Source of the DNA: Bacteroidota bacterium
Lineage (GTDB): Bacteria; Bacteroidota; Ignavibacteria; Kapaibacteriales; NICIL-2
Length of the DNA stretch: 64,000 bases
NCBI GenBank assembly: GCA_019695345.1
Contig: JAIBAE010000007.1
Coordinates: 40,006-104,005 of the forward strand
Direction of reading: 5' to 3'
Shown here one piece after another: positions 37,041 through 44,054 of this stretch (positions are counted from its first letter, which is position 1; the number at the start of each line of letters is the position of its first letter). The notes beneath the pieces are model-generated. The model worked only from the letters and a program-made list of their open reading frames with translations, ran no database searches and was not told the DNA's origin. The position numbers and the translations under genes are program-made.

Positions 37041-39764
37041 ATGCGACGTGTTCTATTATTCTTTCCTCTCTTGTTCGTTCTGTTTTCTTTTTCGGGAATT
37101 GCTGCCGGTAGTGTAAGCAGTTCTTCCACAACCACCGCAAAAGAATCCGAACTCAGTATCAAGAAATTTTATTTGTATAGTGCTACTATTGTAGCAGATG
37201 ATGATGGTGGTATTAACCTAGACGACCCTGAAGTTGCTAAAAAAATCAGGATTATTAACTTGGGTCCGGTAGTTAATACTAAAGCCATTGATTATGCACC
37301 CACCATTAGTGCCGATGGCAGAGTGTTGTATTTTGTATCCAACAGACCAGGTGCTACATTAACAACAGATGGCGATCCATCACACGATTTCTGGCGTGCT
37401 ACAAAACTGGAAAATCTGGATACAAACTTTTTCCCTCCGATAAATATTGATACGGTTCATCCGTATGGTCCACAAAGCGTTAATACTCCAACTAACGAAG
37501 GAGTTGCTTCGATTGCGGCAGACCGCCAAACATTAGTATTTACAGGATGCAACCGCCCTGACGGGTATGGAGATTGTGATTTATATATCACTGATGTGGA
37601 AGGTGATGTTTGGGGCAAGCCACGTAACTTAGGTAGAGAGGTGAACTCCGAAAAGTGGGATTCACAGCCCACAATTACCTCCGATAAACAACGTATTTAC
37701 TTTGCATCTAACCGCCCGGGTCCAAATGGTGATAACAACATTGATATTTGGTACACCGATTACGATGATGAAACAAGTAAATGGAAAGCCGCTCAAAATC
37801 TTACTGCTATTAATACAGGTAAAAAAGACTGGTCTCCATTTATTGCGCCCGACAATACCACATTATTCTTTGCCTCCGATGGACATACGCCCAATGTTGG
37901 TGGCTTAGACTTCTACATGGTAAAGAAAACCGGTGTTGGTGCTGATGGTAAAGATACGTGGTCCAAACCACAATTGATACCGGAGCCTATTAATACGAAA
38001 GATAATGAATCATTCTTGTCGCTTCCGGCATCGGGCGATGTGATGTATTTCTCATCAACAAGAACAGACTTATCGGGTTTCCAAGGTAACTTGGATATAT
38101 TTATGGCGTTTATTCCATCATTCTTCAAAACATCACAGGTACGTGTGCAGGTAGTTGATGAATGTTCGGGTGCTAATATTCCGGCTTCTATTTCTATTGT
38201 TAATCCAATTAATAAAAAGAACTTTAAGGAAGATGTTACTTTTAAGGAAACAGTAAAAGAGTTCATCTTTGGTAACGAGCAATACGGTAATCCAAAAGAC
38301 TCCATTAAGTTTATTGATTTGGAAATTACTGCTACAAATCCACAATATGGTAGTAAATCGGTGATACAGCGTATTACAAAACCTGCTGTTACCCGTAATA
38401 AAGAAGAAGCAAGTAAATCGGATGTGTATGACGTTACCATTAAACTTGGTCAACGTCCGGTACTAACAGCCGAGGTAGCACCATCGCAGTTTGCAAAAGA
38501 TAATCCAAACGATGCCGAAATGCAGGCATTCCGCGGGTTGCTTATGCGTCAGGTTGCGTCTATTCAATTACACCCACTATTGAACTATGTGTTCTTTGAT
38601 ATGGGCGAAGCAACTTGGGCAAAACGGTATATTCTCTTTAAATCCCCCGAGGAAACAAAAGGATTCACCGATGAGCGTGTTCCCGGTGGTACGTTGGATA
38701 AATACTACCACGTGCTTAATATCTTTGGCTACCGCTTAACTAAAAATCCAACTGCTAAGATTAAAATTGTTGGCTGTACCGATAACAACACTATGGGATA
38801 TTCAAGTGCGGAATTAAAACCCGACCTTGCTAAAAACCGTGCAACAATTGTATATAACTACTTTAAAGACATTTGGAAAATTGACCCAAGCAGAATGGAA
38901 CTTACATGGCAAACTAAGAACTTACCGGAGCGTCCATCAAATCCAAAAGACTCGCTTGGTATTGTAGAAAACCGTCGTACCGAAATTCTTTGCGAAGACT
39001 GGGAAGTGATTAAACCAATTCTTGATAAAGACCCCAAAGTATTCCCACAACCGGAAGAAATGACCTTTACTATGAAAAACGGTATTGACGACCAACTTGT
39101 TACCAAGCGCCGTATCGTTATTACTAATAATGATAAAGACTGGAATACATTAACGGAAATTGGTAAAACCGATGCAAGCACAAAGTGGGATTGGCAAAAT
39201 ACAAAAAGCGAATATCCCGATACCAACAGCCGAACAGGTATTTCCGGTACCAACAAAAACGTATATAACCTTACACCATACAAGGCTAAACTTATTGTAA
39301 CAAGTTCAACCGGACAAGAGTGCGAATCACTCCCAATAACAATTCCTGTTAAGTATGCTGCAACAGAATGTGGTGCAGTTGGTAAAGGTGCCGATTCAAC
39401 ACTTGAGAATTACAATCTTATTCTCTTCCCATTCAACTCGGCAGAGGCAGGACCACGTAACGAACGTATTTTAGGCGACTATGTGTTCCCACGTTGCTTT
39501 GCATCTTCGGTTGTTGATATTGTTGGTCACACAGATATCGTTGGTATGTACGACGCAAATAAAAAGTTATCCATTAATCGTGCTAAAACAGCCGAAACCG
39601 GAGTTCGTACAAAAACTAAAGGTGTAGCGATATTAAAATCAGATGGGGTTGGCGAAGATAATCCAATTTACGATAACCAACTACCGGAAGGTCGTTTCTA
39701 TAATCGTACAGTATCAATTCAAATCAGAACTCCGCTTAAAGATGCTAAGCTTTGCGGCGAGTAA
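37041..39764 (+). CDS. PD40 propeller / OmpA-domain outer-membrane protein, PorE-like
   Basis: 907 residues from the ATG at 37041, which starts the signal peptide MRRVLLFFPLLFVLFSFSG; an ATG 30 nt upstream is possible. PD40 blades recur in the first half (YAPTISADGRVLYFVSNRPG, SQPTITSDKQRIYFASNRPG, WSPFIAPDNTTLFFASDG, ESFLSLPASGDVMYFSS). A short carboxypeptidase-regulatory-like segment follows (VRVQVVDECSGANIPASISI). Then come two OmpA-type peptidoglycan-binding regions, one around ATIVYNYFKDIWKIDPSRM and a C-terminal one with ILFPFNSAEAG, DIVGHTDIVGMYDANKKLSINRAK. PorE of the T9SS combines TPR, PD40, CRD and OmpA; this protein lacks a visible TPR and lipobox, so it is related rather than clearly orthologous. 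Confidence 0.85.
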   Translation: MRRVLLFFPLLFVLFSFSGIAAGSVSSSSTTTAKESELSIKKFYLYSATIVADDDGGINLDDPEVAKKIRIINLGPVVNTKAIDYAPTISADGRVLYFVSNRPGATLTTDGDPSHDFWRATKLENLDTNFFPPINIDTVHPYGPQSVNTPTNEGVASIAADRQTLVFTGCNRPDGYGDCDLYITDVEGDVWGKPRNLGREVNSEKWDSQPTITSDKQRIYFASNRPGPNGDNNIDIWYTDYDDETSKWKAAQNLTAINTGKKDWSPFIAPDNTTLFFASDGHTPNVGGLDFYMVKKTGVGADGKDTWSKPQLIPEPINTKDNESFLSLPASGDVMYFSSTRTDLSGFQGNLDIFMAFIPSFFKTSQVRVQVVDECSGANIPASISIVNPINKKNFKEDVTFKETVKEFIFGNEQYGNPKDSIKFIDLEITATNPQYGSKSVIQRITKPAVTRNKEEASKSDVYDVTIKLGQRPVLTAEVAPSQFAKDNPNDAEMQAFRGLLMRQVASIQLHPLLNYVFFDMGEATWAKRYILFKSPEETKGFTDERVPGGTLDKYYHVLNIFGYRLTKNPTAKIKIVGCTDNNTMGYSSAELKPDLAKNRATIVYNYFKDIWKIDPSRMELTWQTKNLPERPSNPKDSLGIVENRRTEILCEDWEVIKPILDKDPKVFPQPEEMTFTMKNGIDDQLVTKRRIVITNNDKDWNTLTEIGKTDASTKWDWQNTKSEYPDTNSRTGISGTNKNVYNLTPYKAKLIVTSSTGQECESLPITIPVKYAATECGAVGKGADSTLENYNLILFPFNSAEAGPRNERILGDYVFPRCFASSVVDIVGHTDIVGMYDANKKLSINRAKTAETGVRTKTKGVAILKSDGVGEDNPIYDNQLPEGRFYNRTVSIQIRTPLKDAKLCGE

Positions 39765-39786
39765 GAAGACGCTGTTATAAACTTAC

Positions 39787-39822
39787 AAACCCCAATAGCA
39801 AAACTGTTGGGGTTTTGTTTTT
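39787..39822 (+). terminator. Rho-independent terminator of the PD40-OmpA gene
   Basis: Stem AAACCCCAA/TTGGGGTTT (39787-39795 and 39807-39815) followed by TTTTGTTTTTA-like T tract. It starts 23 nt after the stop. Confidence 0.88.
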
Positions 39823-39826
39823 ATAT

Positions 39827-39887
39827 GCTACCGCCTGACCGCTCCAAACATTACACAACAAACGCCCCACACTACGCGGCGACAAAA
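39827..39887 (+). repeat. Family A repeat, copy A15
   Basis: Starts just after the terminator's T tract. Arms CCGC (39839-39842) and GCGG (39876-39879); the fifth pair is lost. Confidence 0.66.
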
Positions 39888-39972
39888 CCCTATCAAAAGC
39901 AAAAGCCATAATCGTGAATAATTCAGATATGATGTAGTAATGATCAACGTTAAATTTCCACCTAATCGTAGC

Positions 39973-39990
39973 GACGCAATGCCTCGCGTC
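39973..39990. repeat. Palindromic repeat related to 24683-24702
   Basis: GACGCAATGCCTCGCGTC is the reverse complement of the 24683 palindrome core with one change. Confidence 0.6.
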
Positions 39991-40115
39991 GTAACAAGTC
40001 AACAAGTTCGGAAGGCAGAATTATAAAAGTACTTGTATCTAAAAAGTTGAGCAATCTTAAATTATTGAAGAGTTAGTATCTTGCAGACAATTCAACAAAA
40101 CACAACATAATACAT

Positions 40116-40631
40116 ATGCTTCAACAACTGCTATCGGAAATAGAACAAACACGAACTGAGTTACTTGAATTCTATAACTCAATGCCCGATAAAAATACTG
40201 CGCCGGAAGGAAGATGGTCGGCGCGGGAAATAATGTATCACCTGTATAGAACCGAACTTGGTATTGCAAAGATATTCCGGGCAGGAGCGCGGGTGGCAAC
40301 AATCCATCCACCAAAAACCGATGACGAATTACAAGAAGAATACAACGGCTTGCAAGATGTATCAACCCGGCGCGACGTTAAAATTGTAGCACCCGATCAC
40401 ATCCAACCAAGCGGATTAGAACCCGATGTAGATGTAGTAGCACTATTGGCACAGTCTCGCGCTATGCTATTGCAATATGCAACTGTAAAAACCGATGAGG
40501 AATTACGAACAATGTCGTTTGCGCATCCTGTTCGTGGACTGCTAACATTATATGGTTGGATAACCTTTGTTGGTGTACACGAGCAACGTCACGCAAACCA
40601 AATGAGTGAACTCAACAATAAGCACATTTAG
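40116..40631 (+). CDS. DinB-superfamily protein
   Basis: 171 residues forming a four-helix bundle of the DinB/DUF664 type. Putative metal ligands are His42 in EIMYHLYRTE and the His pair in FVGVHEQRHANQM near the C terminus. The proline-rich YNSMPDKNTAPEGRWSAREIM opening is typical of DinB_2 proteins. Members include thiol-dependent transferases and uncharacterised stress proteins; no specific reaction can be named. It stands alone before the exosortase genes. Confidence 0.82.
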   Translation: MLQQLLSEIEQTRTELLEFYNSMPDKNTAPEGRWSAREIMYHLYRTELGIAKIFRAGARVATIHPPKTDDELQEEYNGLQDVSTRRDVKIVAPDHIQPSGLEPDVDVVALLAQSRAMLLQYATVKTDEELRTMSFAHPVRGLLTLYGWITFVGVHEQRHANQMSELNNKHI

Positions 40632-40661
40632 CTTCTGATAGAATAATACAATAGTTGAAGG

Positions 40662-40721
40662 TTCTTTCCTGCAAATTGAGACTTTGGATACATATAGGTT
40701 CGTTGCAGTCAGGCGAAAGCA
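40662..40721 (-). repeat. Family A repeat, copy A16
   Basis: Arms CTGCA (40669-40673) and TGCAG (40704-40708). It ends 20 nt before the exosortase ATG and overlaps the extra N-terminal frame that starts at 40684, arguing against that start. Confidence 0.75.
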
Positions 40722-40740
40722 AAAAGAGTATAAACAAGAT

Positions 40741-41331
40741 ATGAGTAAACGTAAGAACAAAAAACAAAAGATATCACAACATCAATCAAGGATGTTTTTC
40801 GGGTTAATAAACATACTACGTAGTAGAATAAGACACATGATATTTGTGACTACTGTAATTTGTTTGATGATTGTATGGTATGTGATTTCTTCGGGTACTT
40901 TGTACACAACGGTGATACTACCTCAATACTTAATACTATTGGCAAAAATTGTAACACCGATACTAAATATTTTTGGCTATCAAGCCATATCAAGTGGTTC
41001 GAGTGTATTGAGCAGGGATTTCTCTATTGACATTGCTGCCGGTTGTGATGCCGTTGAACCAATGCTTTTATTTAGCATAGTTATGTTGGCGTATCCTGCA
41101 AAATGGCAAGAGAAATTGATTGGAATATTTGCTGGGGTGTTAATACTCTTTACTATTAACATTGTACGATTGGTTTCGTTGTTTTGGATTGGTGTTCATT
41201 ACAAAGACAGTTTTGAGGTGATTCATATGGAAGTGTGGCAACCACTATTCATCTTTTGTACTTTGGCCGTGTTTGGAACGTGGATGTTTATTGTTGGCAG
41301 TACGCAAAGAACAAAGGTGGCAGGAGAGTAA
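40741..41331 (+). CDS. xrtH: Exosortase H (IPTLxxWG-CTERM-specific transpeptidase-like membrane protease)
   Basis: 196 residues, cytoplasmic membrane. The frame opens at 40684, but those 19 extra residues are encoded by repeat A16, so the ATG at 40741 (MSKRKNKKQK, a basic leader) is preferred. Several membrane helices follow. The exosortase catalytic residues are visible: Cys102 in AAGCDAVEPM, Arg143 in INIVRLVSLFW and His162 in IHMEVWQPLF. The pattern AGCDAVEPMLLF with NIVRL is that of the XrtH subfamily, which processes proteins bearing an IPTLxxWG C-terminal signal. A convergent gene 42005-42832 ends in VPTVTEWG, a matching signal. The next gene starts 1 nt after this stop. Confidence 0.9.
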   Translation: MSKRKNKKQKISQHQSRMFFGLINILRSRIRHMIFVTTVICLMIVWYVISSGTLYTTVILPQYLILLAKIVTPILNIFGYQAISSGSSVLSRDFSIDIAAGCDAVEPMLLFSIVMLAYPAKWQEKLIGIFAGVLILFTINIVRLVSLFWIGVHYKDSFEVIHMEVWQPLFIFCTLAVFGTWMFIVGSTQRTKVAGE

Positions 41332-41332
41332 T

Positions 41333-42073
41333 ATGAATAAAATGGTTCGCTTTATTATTGTTTCAATAGGAATCTATTCGGTGTTTGTAGTAATGATGTT
41401 TACAGTACTTGAATCGCCTTTCCGTTCGTTATATATAACCATGAACAACGCTATGTTTAGGACGATGTGGAAAGGAGTACAAATACAGTTTAGTAAAACG
41501 GAACCTCCTGAGGACTCACGTATTAAACACCGAGCAAATAATGTAGTAGTTCAGATCACAAATAATAATATCACGTCAATACAGGGTATTCATCCAGGTA
41601 TAACTATAGCTAACAGTAGTAATGTACTGGGTTACTTACCATTGAGTCTTTTTATAGCATTAACTATTGCTATGCCTTTACATTGGAAAAGGATTCTACG
41701 AAATTTAGGTATAGGTTTAGTTATGGTTTGGTTTATTCTTACGTTTTTCTCGTGGTTTAGTATTAGTATGTTGGCAGATATGAACAATTGTGGGTGGTGG
41801 AATCTGTCAGTGGAATGGCGTGAACGACTAATGCCATTTTTAAATGCAATTTTAGCTAATCAGATTTCGATTTCATATAGCTTACCATTATTGGTTTGGT
41901 TAGTTGTACATGTTATGAGTAAGGATGTAGGAACACTTGTCTATCAAAACAAAAAAAAGCATGAGCGAAGAACTCATGCCTTGATGATGTATCCACCAAA
42001 AAGATTATGCTTGTTGATGTCTTGTTACTGGAAATTTCCACCATGCCAAAGCCATCAAAAGCACACCCATTAG
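41333..42073 (+). CDS. Exosortase H partner membrane protein
   Basis: 246 residues from the ATG at 41333, which has AGGAGAG 5 nt upstream and lies 1 nt after the xrtH stop; translation is probably coupled. There are four hydrophobic helices: residues 5-25, about 100-118, 125-150 and 190-212. The large exported loop (residues 40-100) is Asn/Ile-rich. I recognise it only as the protein usually encoded beside xrtH, by position and topology. Its last ~40 residues (from HERRTHALMM) are encoded over the terminator hairpin and 3' end of the opposing LamG gene, are polar and Cys-rich, and may be a read-through tail after loss of the original stop. Confidence 0.65.
   Translation: MNKMVRFIIVSIGIYSVFVVMMFTVLESPFRSLYITMNNAMFRTMWKGVQIQFSKTEPPEDSRIKHRANNVVVQITNNNITSIQGIHPGITIANSSNVLGYLPLSLFIALTIAMPLHWKRILRNLGIGLVMVWFILTFFSWFSISMLADMNNCGWWNLSVEWRERLMPFLNAILANQISISYSLPLLVWLVVHVMSKDVGTLVYQNKKKHERRTHALMMYPPKRLCLLMSCYWKFPPCQSHQKHTH
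41951..41979 (-). terminator. Rho-independent terminator of the LamG/CTERM gene
   Basis: Stem GCATGAG/CTCATGC (41959-41965 and 41973-41979) with an A8 run on the plus strand, i.e. a T tract on the minus strand. It lies inside the tail of the convergent plus-strand gene. Confidence 0.8.
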
Positions 42074-42832
42074 TAATAATCCCCATTCGGTTACCGTTGG
42101 TACCGGGAAAGTAGATTGTACCCAAGTTGGGTCGTTTGCATCGGTAGTTGGTGTGCTACCCAGCGTTAATGAAACCGGATTACTACCACCAACGCTAACT
42201 GTAGTTTGTCCGGAACCTTCGTTCATTGGATAGTTTGCAATTAAACTTGCTATATCAGGATGTGTTGTAATAACGCTGAGTCCCATCCAAGCATTAATTG
42301 TAGCAGCTGAAAGAGGCGCACCCCACATTCTGAAGTTATCAATCTGCCCAGGGAAAGAAACACTTGAGCCAAAATAACCGATGCTAAAACCATCGGTGCC
42401 TATTGGTACATTAGGTGAAGCAGTAGTTGTATTCGGTGCGGCAGTTCCATTAACATAAAGTGTTGTAATACCAGCATTACGGACAAGTGCGAGATGTGTT
42501 GGTGTGTTAGCCGGGAGAGTTACCCCAGTAGCTAAATCTATAACACCACCATAAAGCATTTGGATTGATTGAGTGTTTGCTTTAATATAAAGTGAATAGC
42601 CACGAATTGAAGTATTGCCATTAAAGAAAATATATTTGTCTACGGCTGAATTAGTCCCATCCCAACGAACCCAACATTCAATGGTAAAGTTATTGGTCAA
42701 TAACATTACTGGGCCTGGAGGAGAACTGGATATGTACTGTGTTGGTGTAAAATTTAGAGCAAAGTTTTGAGCACTGCTAATAATTGGAAATAGCAACAAT
42801 ACCGCAAGAATGAATGAATAAATATACTTCAT
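42005..42832 (-). CDS. LamG-domain exported protein with IPTL-type CTERM (exosortase H substrate)
   Basis: 275 residues from the ATG at 42832, chosen because it gives the signal peptide MKYIYSFILAVLLLFPIISSAQ. Residues ~25-215 form a concanavalin/LamG-like jelly-roll (FTIECWVRWDG, YSLYIKANTQ, HLALVRNAGITTLYVNGT, FSIGYFGSSVSFPGQIDNFRMW). The C terminus has the three-part sorting signal: VPTVTEWG motif, hydrophobic helix LLLMGVLLMALAWW, basic tail KFPVTRHQQA. This is the IPTLxxWG-CTERM pattern read by exosortase H, whose gene lies just across the convergent junction. The expected fate is cleavage and attachment or release at the outer surface. Confidence 0.9.
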   Translation of the reverse strand: MKYIYSFILAVLLLFPIISSAQNFALNFTPTQYISSSPPGPVMLLTNNFTIECWVRWDGTNSAVDKYIFFNGNTSIRGYSLYIKANTQSIQMLYGGVIDLATGVTLPANTPTHLALVRNAGITTLYVNGTAAPNTTTASPNVPIGTDGFSIGYFGSSVSFPGQIDNFRMWGAPLSAATINAWMGLSVITTHPDIASLIANYPMNEGSGQTTVSVGGSNPVSLTLGSTPTTDANDPTWVQSTFPVPTVTEWGLLLMGVLLMALAWWKFPVTRHQQA

Positions 42833-42934
42833 AGTGCCTAATAATAAATTGTAAATCAGAAGCAAAATACAAATAACGCCATAGAAGAAAATAGGTTATT
42901 TTGATAATATGAACATAATTTACCCCTACAAAAC

Positions 42935-43954
42935 CTATACAGCCGATGTGTCGTGATGTAGTAATTCATTAGCACGAATAACAGCGTGGGCTAACGCATC
43001 AGGTCGTATAGAAACAACGCCCGGCTCGCCACATACCACACCTGCGGCATAGTTAGCAAGTATGGCTGCTTCTTTAACGTCTGCACCGCCGCTCATTGCC
43101 GCTACTAAGGTAGCTATTGCCGTATCGCCCGCACCGGAGACATCGGCAACATGCAAAGCAAAGGTTGGTACCGATGAAATCTTGCCACTACTCTCAAATA
43201 ACATCATACCTTGCGCGCCAAGAGTAAGAAGTACATTAGTGCTTTGTAAACGTTCTAACAATTCTTTACCGGCCTTTAATATGTCCTGTTCTGTTCGTAA
43301 GGCATAACCAAGTGCTTCTTGTGCTTCTTTCCGGTTTGGCTTAAATACCGTAGGTTTAGTAAAGGCAAAGAAGTTATCAAACTTAGGGTCAACAAATATC
43401 TCAGTTCCTTTTTTGTGCGCCACTTCCTGTACTTGTTGTATTAGCGTTTTAGTTAGAACACCTTTGTTGTAGTCTTCAAAGATGATTCCGTATAAATCAG
43501 TTTCCTCGGATAGCAGTGATGCAATTTTGGTTGCAGTTGCATCGCTTATGTTGTTGCGAACCTCACGGTCCAAGCGGGCAATGTGTTGGTTGTTTCCTAT
43601 AATGCGGGTTTTAACCGTTGTTACGCGCTCTGCATCGGCAACTAAGCCGTGTGTGTTTAGTCCGCTTTCGGCGGCTATTTCGCAGAAAAGTTTACCGGAA
43701 TTATCGTCGCCAATTACGCCACACAGAATTGGTTCTGCGCCAAGCGACTTTAAGTTGTTTGCAACATTAGCCGCCCCACCCAAATGAAACGTTTCACTTT
43801 CCACATCGATTACCGGCACAGGTGCTTCGGGCGATACGCGGGTTACATTGCCAATAAAGTAGCGGTCAAGCATCACATCACCTATAACGGCAATGCGCTT
43901 ACCACGTATGTTACTAATAATTTCTTCCGAGCGTTCTTTTGATATGTTAAGCAT
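42935..43954 (-). CDS. rfaE1: D-glycero-beta-D-manno-heptose-7-phosphate kinase
   Basis: 339 residues, PfkB/ribokinase fold. Phosphorylates heptose 7-phosphate at O1 on the way to ADP-heptose for lipopolysaccharide inner core. Motifs seen: VIGDVMLDRYFIGNVTRVSP near the N terminus, HLGGAANVANNLKSLG, KFDNFFAF, FKPNRKEA, and the PfkB signature VADVSGAGDTAIATLVAA with catalytic Asp. The protein carries the kinase half only; the cytidylyl/adenylyl-transferase half found in HldE is absent. The ATG at 43954 is preferred over the TTG nine codons upstream. A TATTTTTG box precedes it. Confidence 0.94.
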   Translation of the reverse strand: MLNISKERSEEIISNIRGKRIAVIGDVMLDRYFIGNVTRVSPEAPVPVIDVESETFHLGGAANVANNLKSLGAEPILCGVIGDDNSGKLFCEIAAESGLNTHGLVADAERVTTVKTRIIGNNQHIARLDREVRNNISDATATKIASLLSEETDLYGIIFEDYNKGVLTKTLIQQVQEVAHKKGTEIFVDPKFDNFFAFTKPTVFKPNRKEAQEALGYALRTEQDILKAGKELLERLQSTNVLLTLGAQGMMLFESSGKISSVPTFALHVADVSGAGDTAIATLVAAMSGGADVKEAAILANYAAGVVCGEPGVVSIRPDALAHAVIRANELLHHDTSAV

Positions 43955-43995
43955 TTTATGAGTCGTTTTTAGAGGAATCAATAATCTACGAAGTA

Positions 43996-44003
43996 CAAAA
44001 ATA
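43996..44003 (-). promoter_or_regulatory. Putative rfaE1 promoter -7 box
   Basis: TATTTTTG on the minus strand within TTCGTATTTTTGTAC, 42 nt before the ATG at 43954; same octamer as at 3441 and 32986. Confidence 0.42.
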
Positions 44004-44054
44004 CGAATAAGAACTTAGTGTTCCCCTCACGGGGTTTCACAGCATTATGCTCGG

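Noticed and set aside
40684..40740. Upstream start for exosortase H
   Set aside because: The 19 extra codons fall in repeat A16 and add a basic non-conserved leader; the ATG at 40741 gives the expected N terminus.
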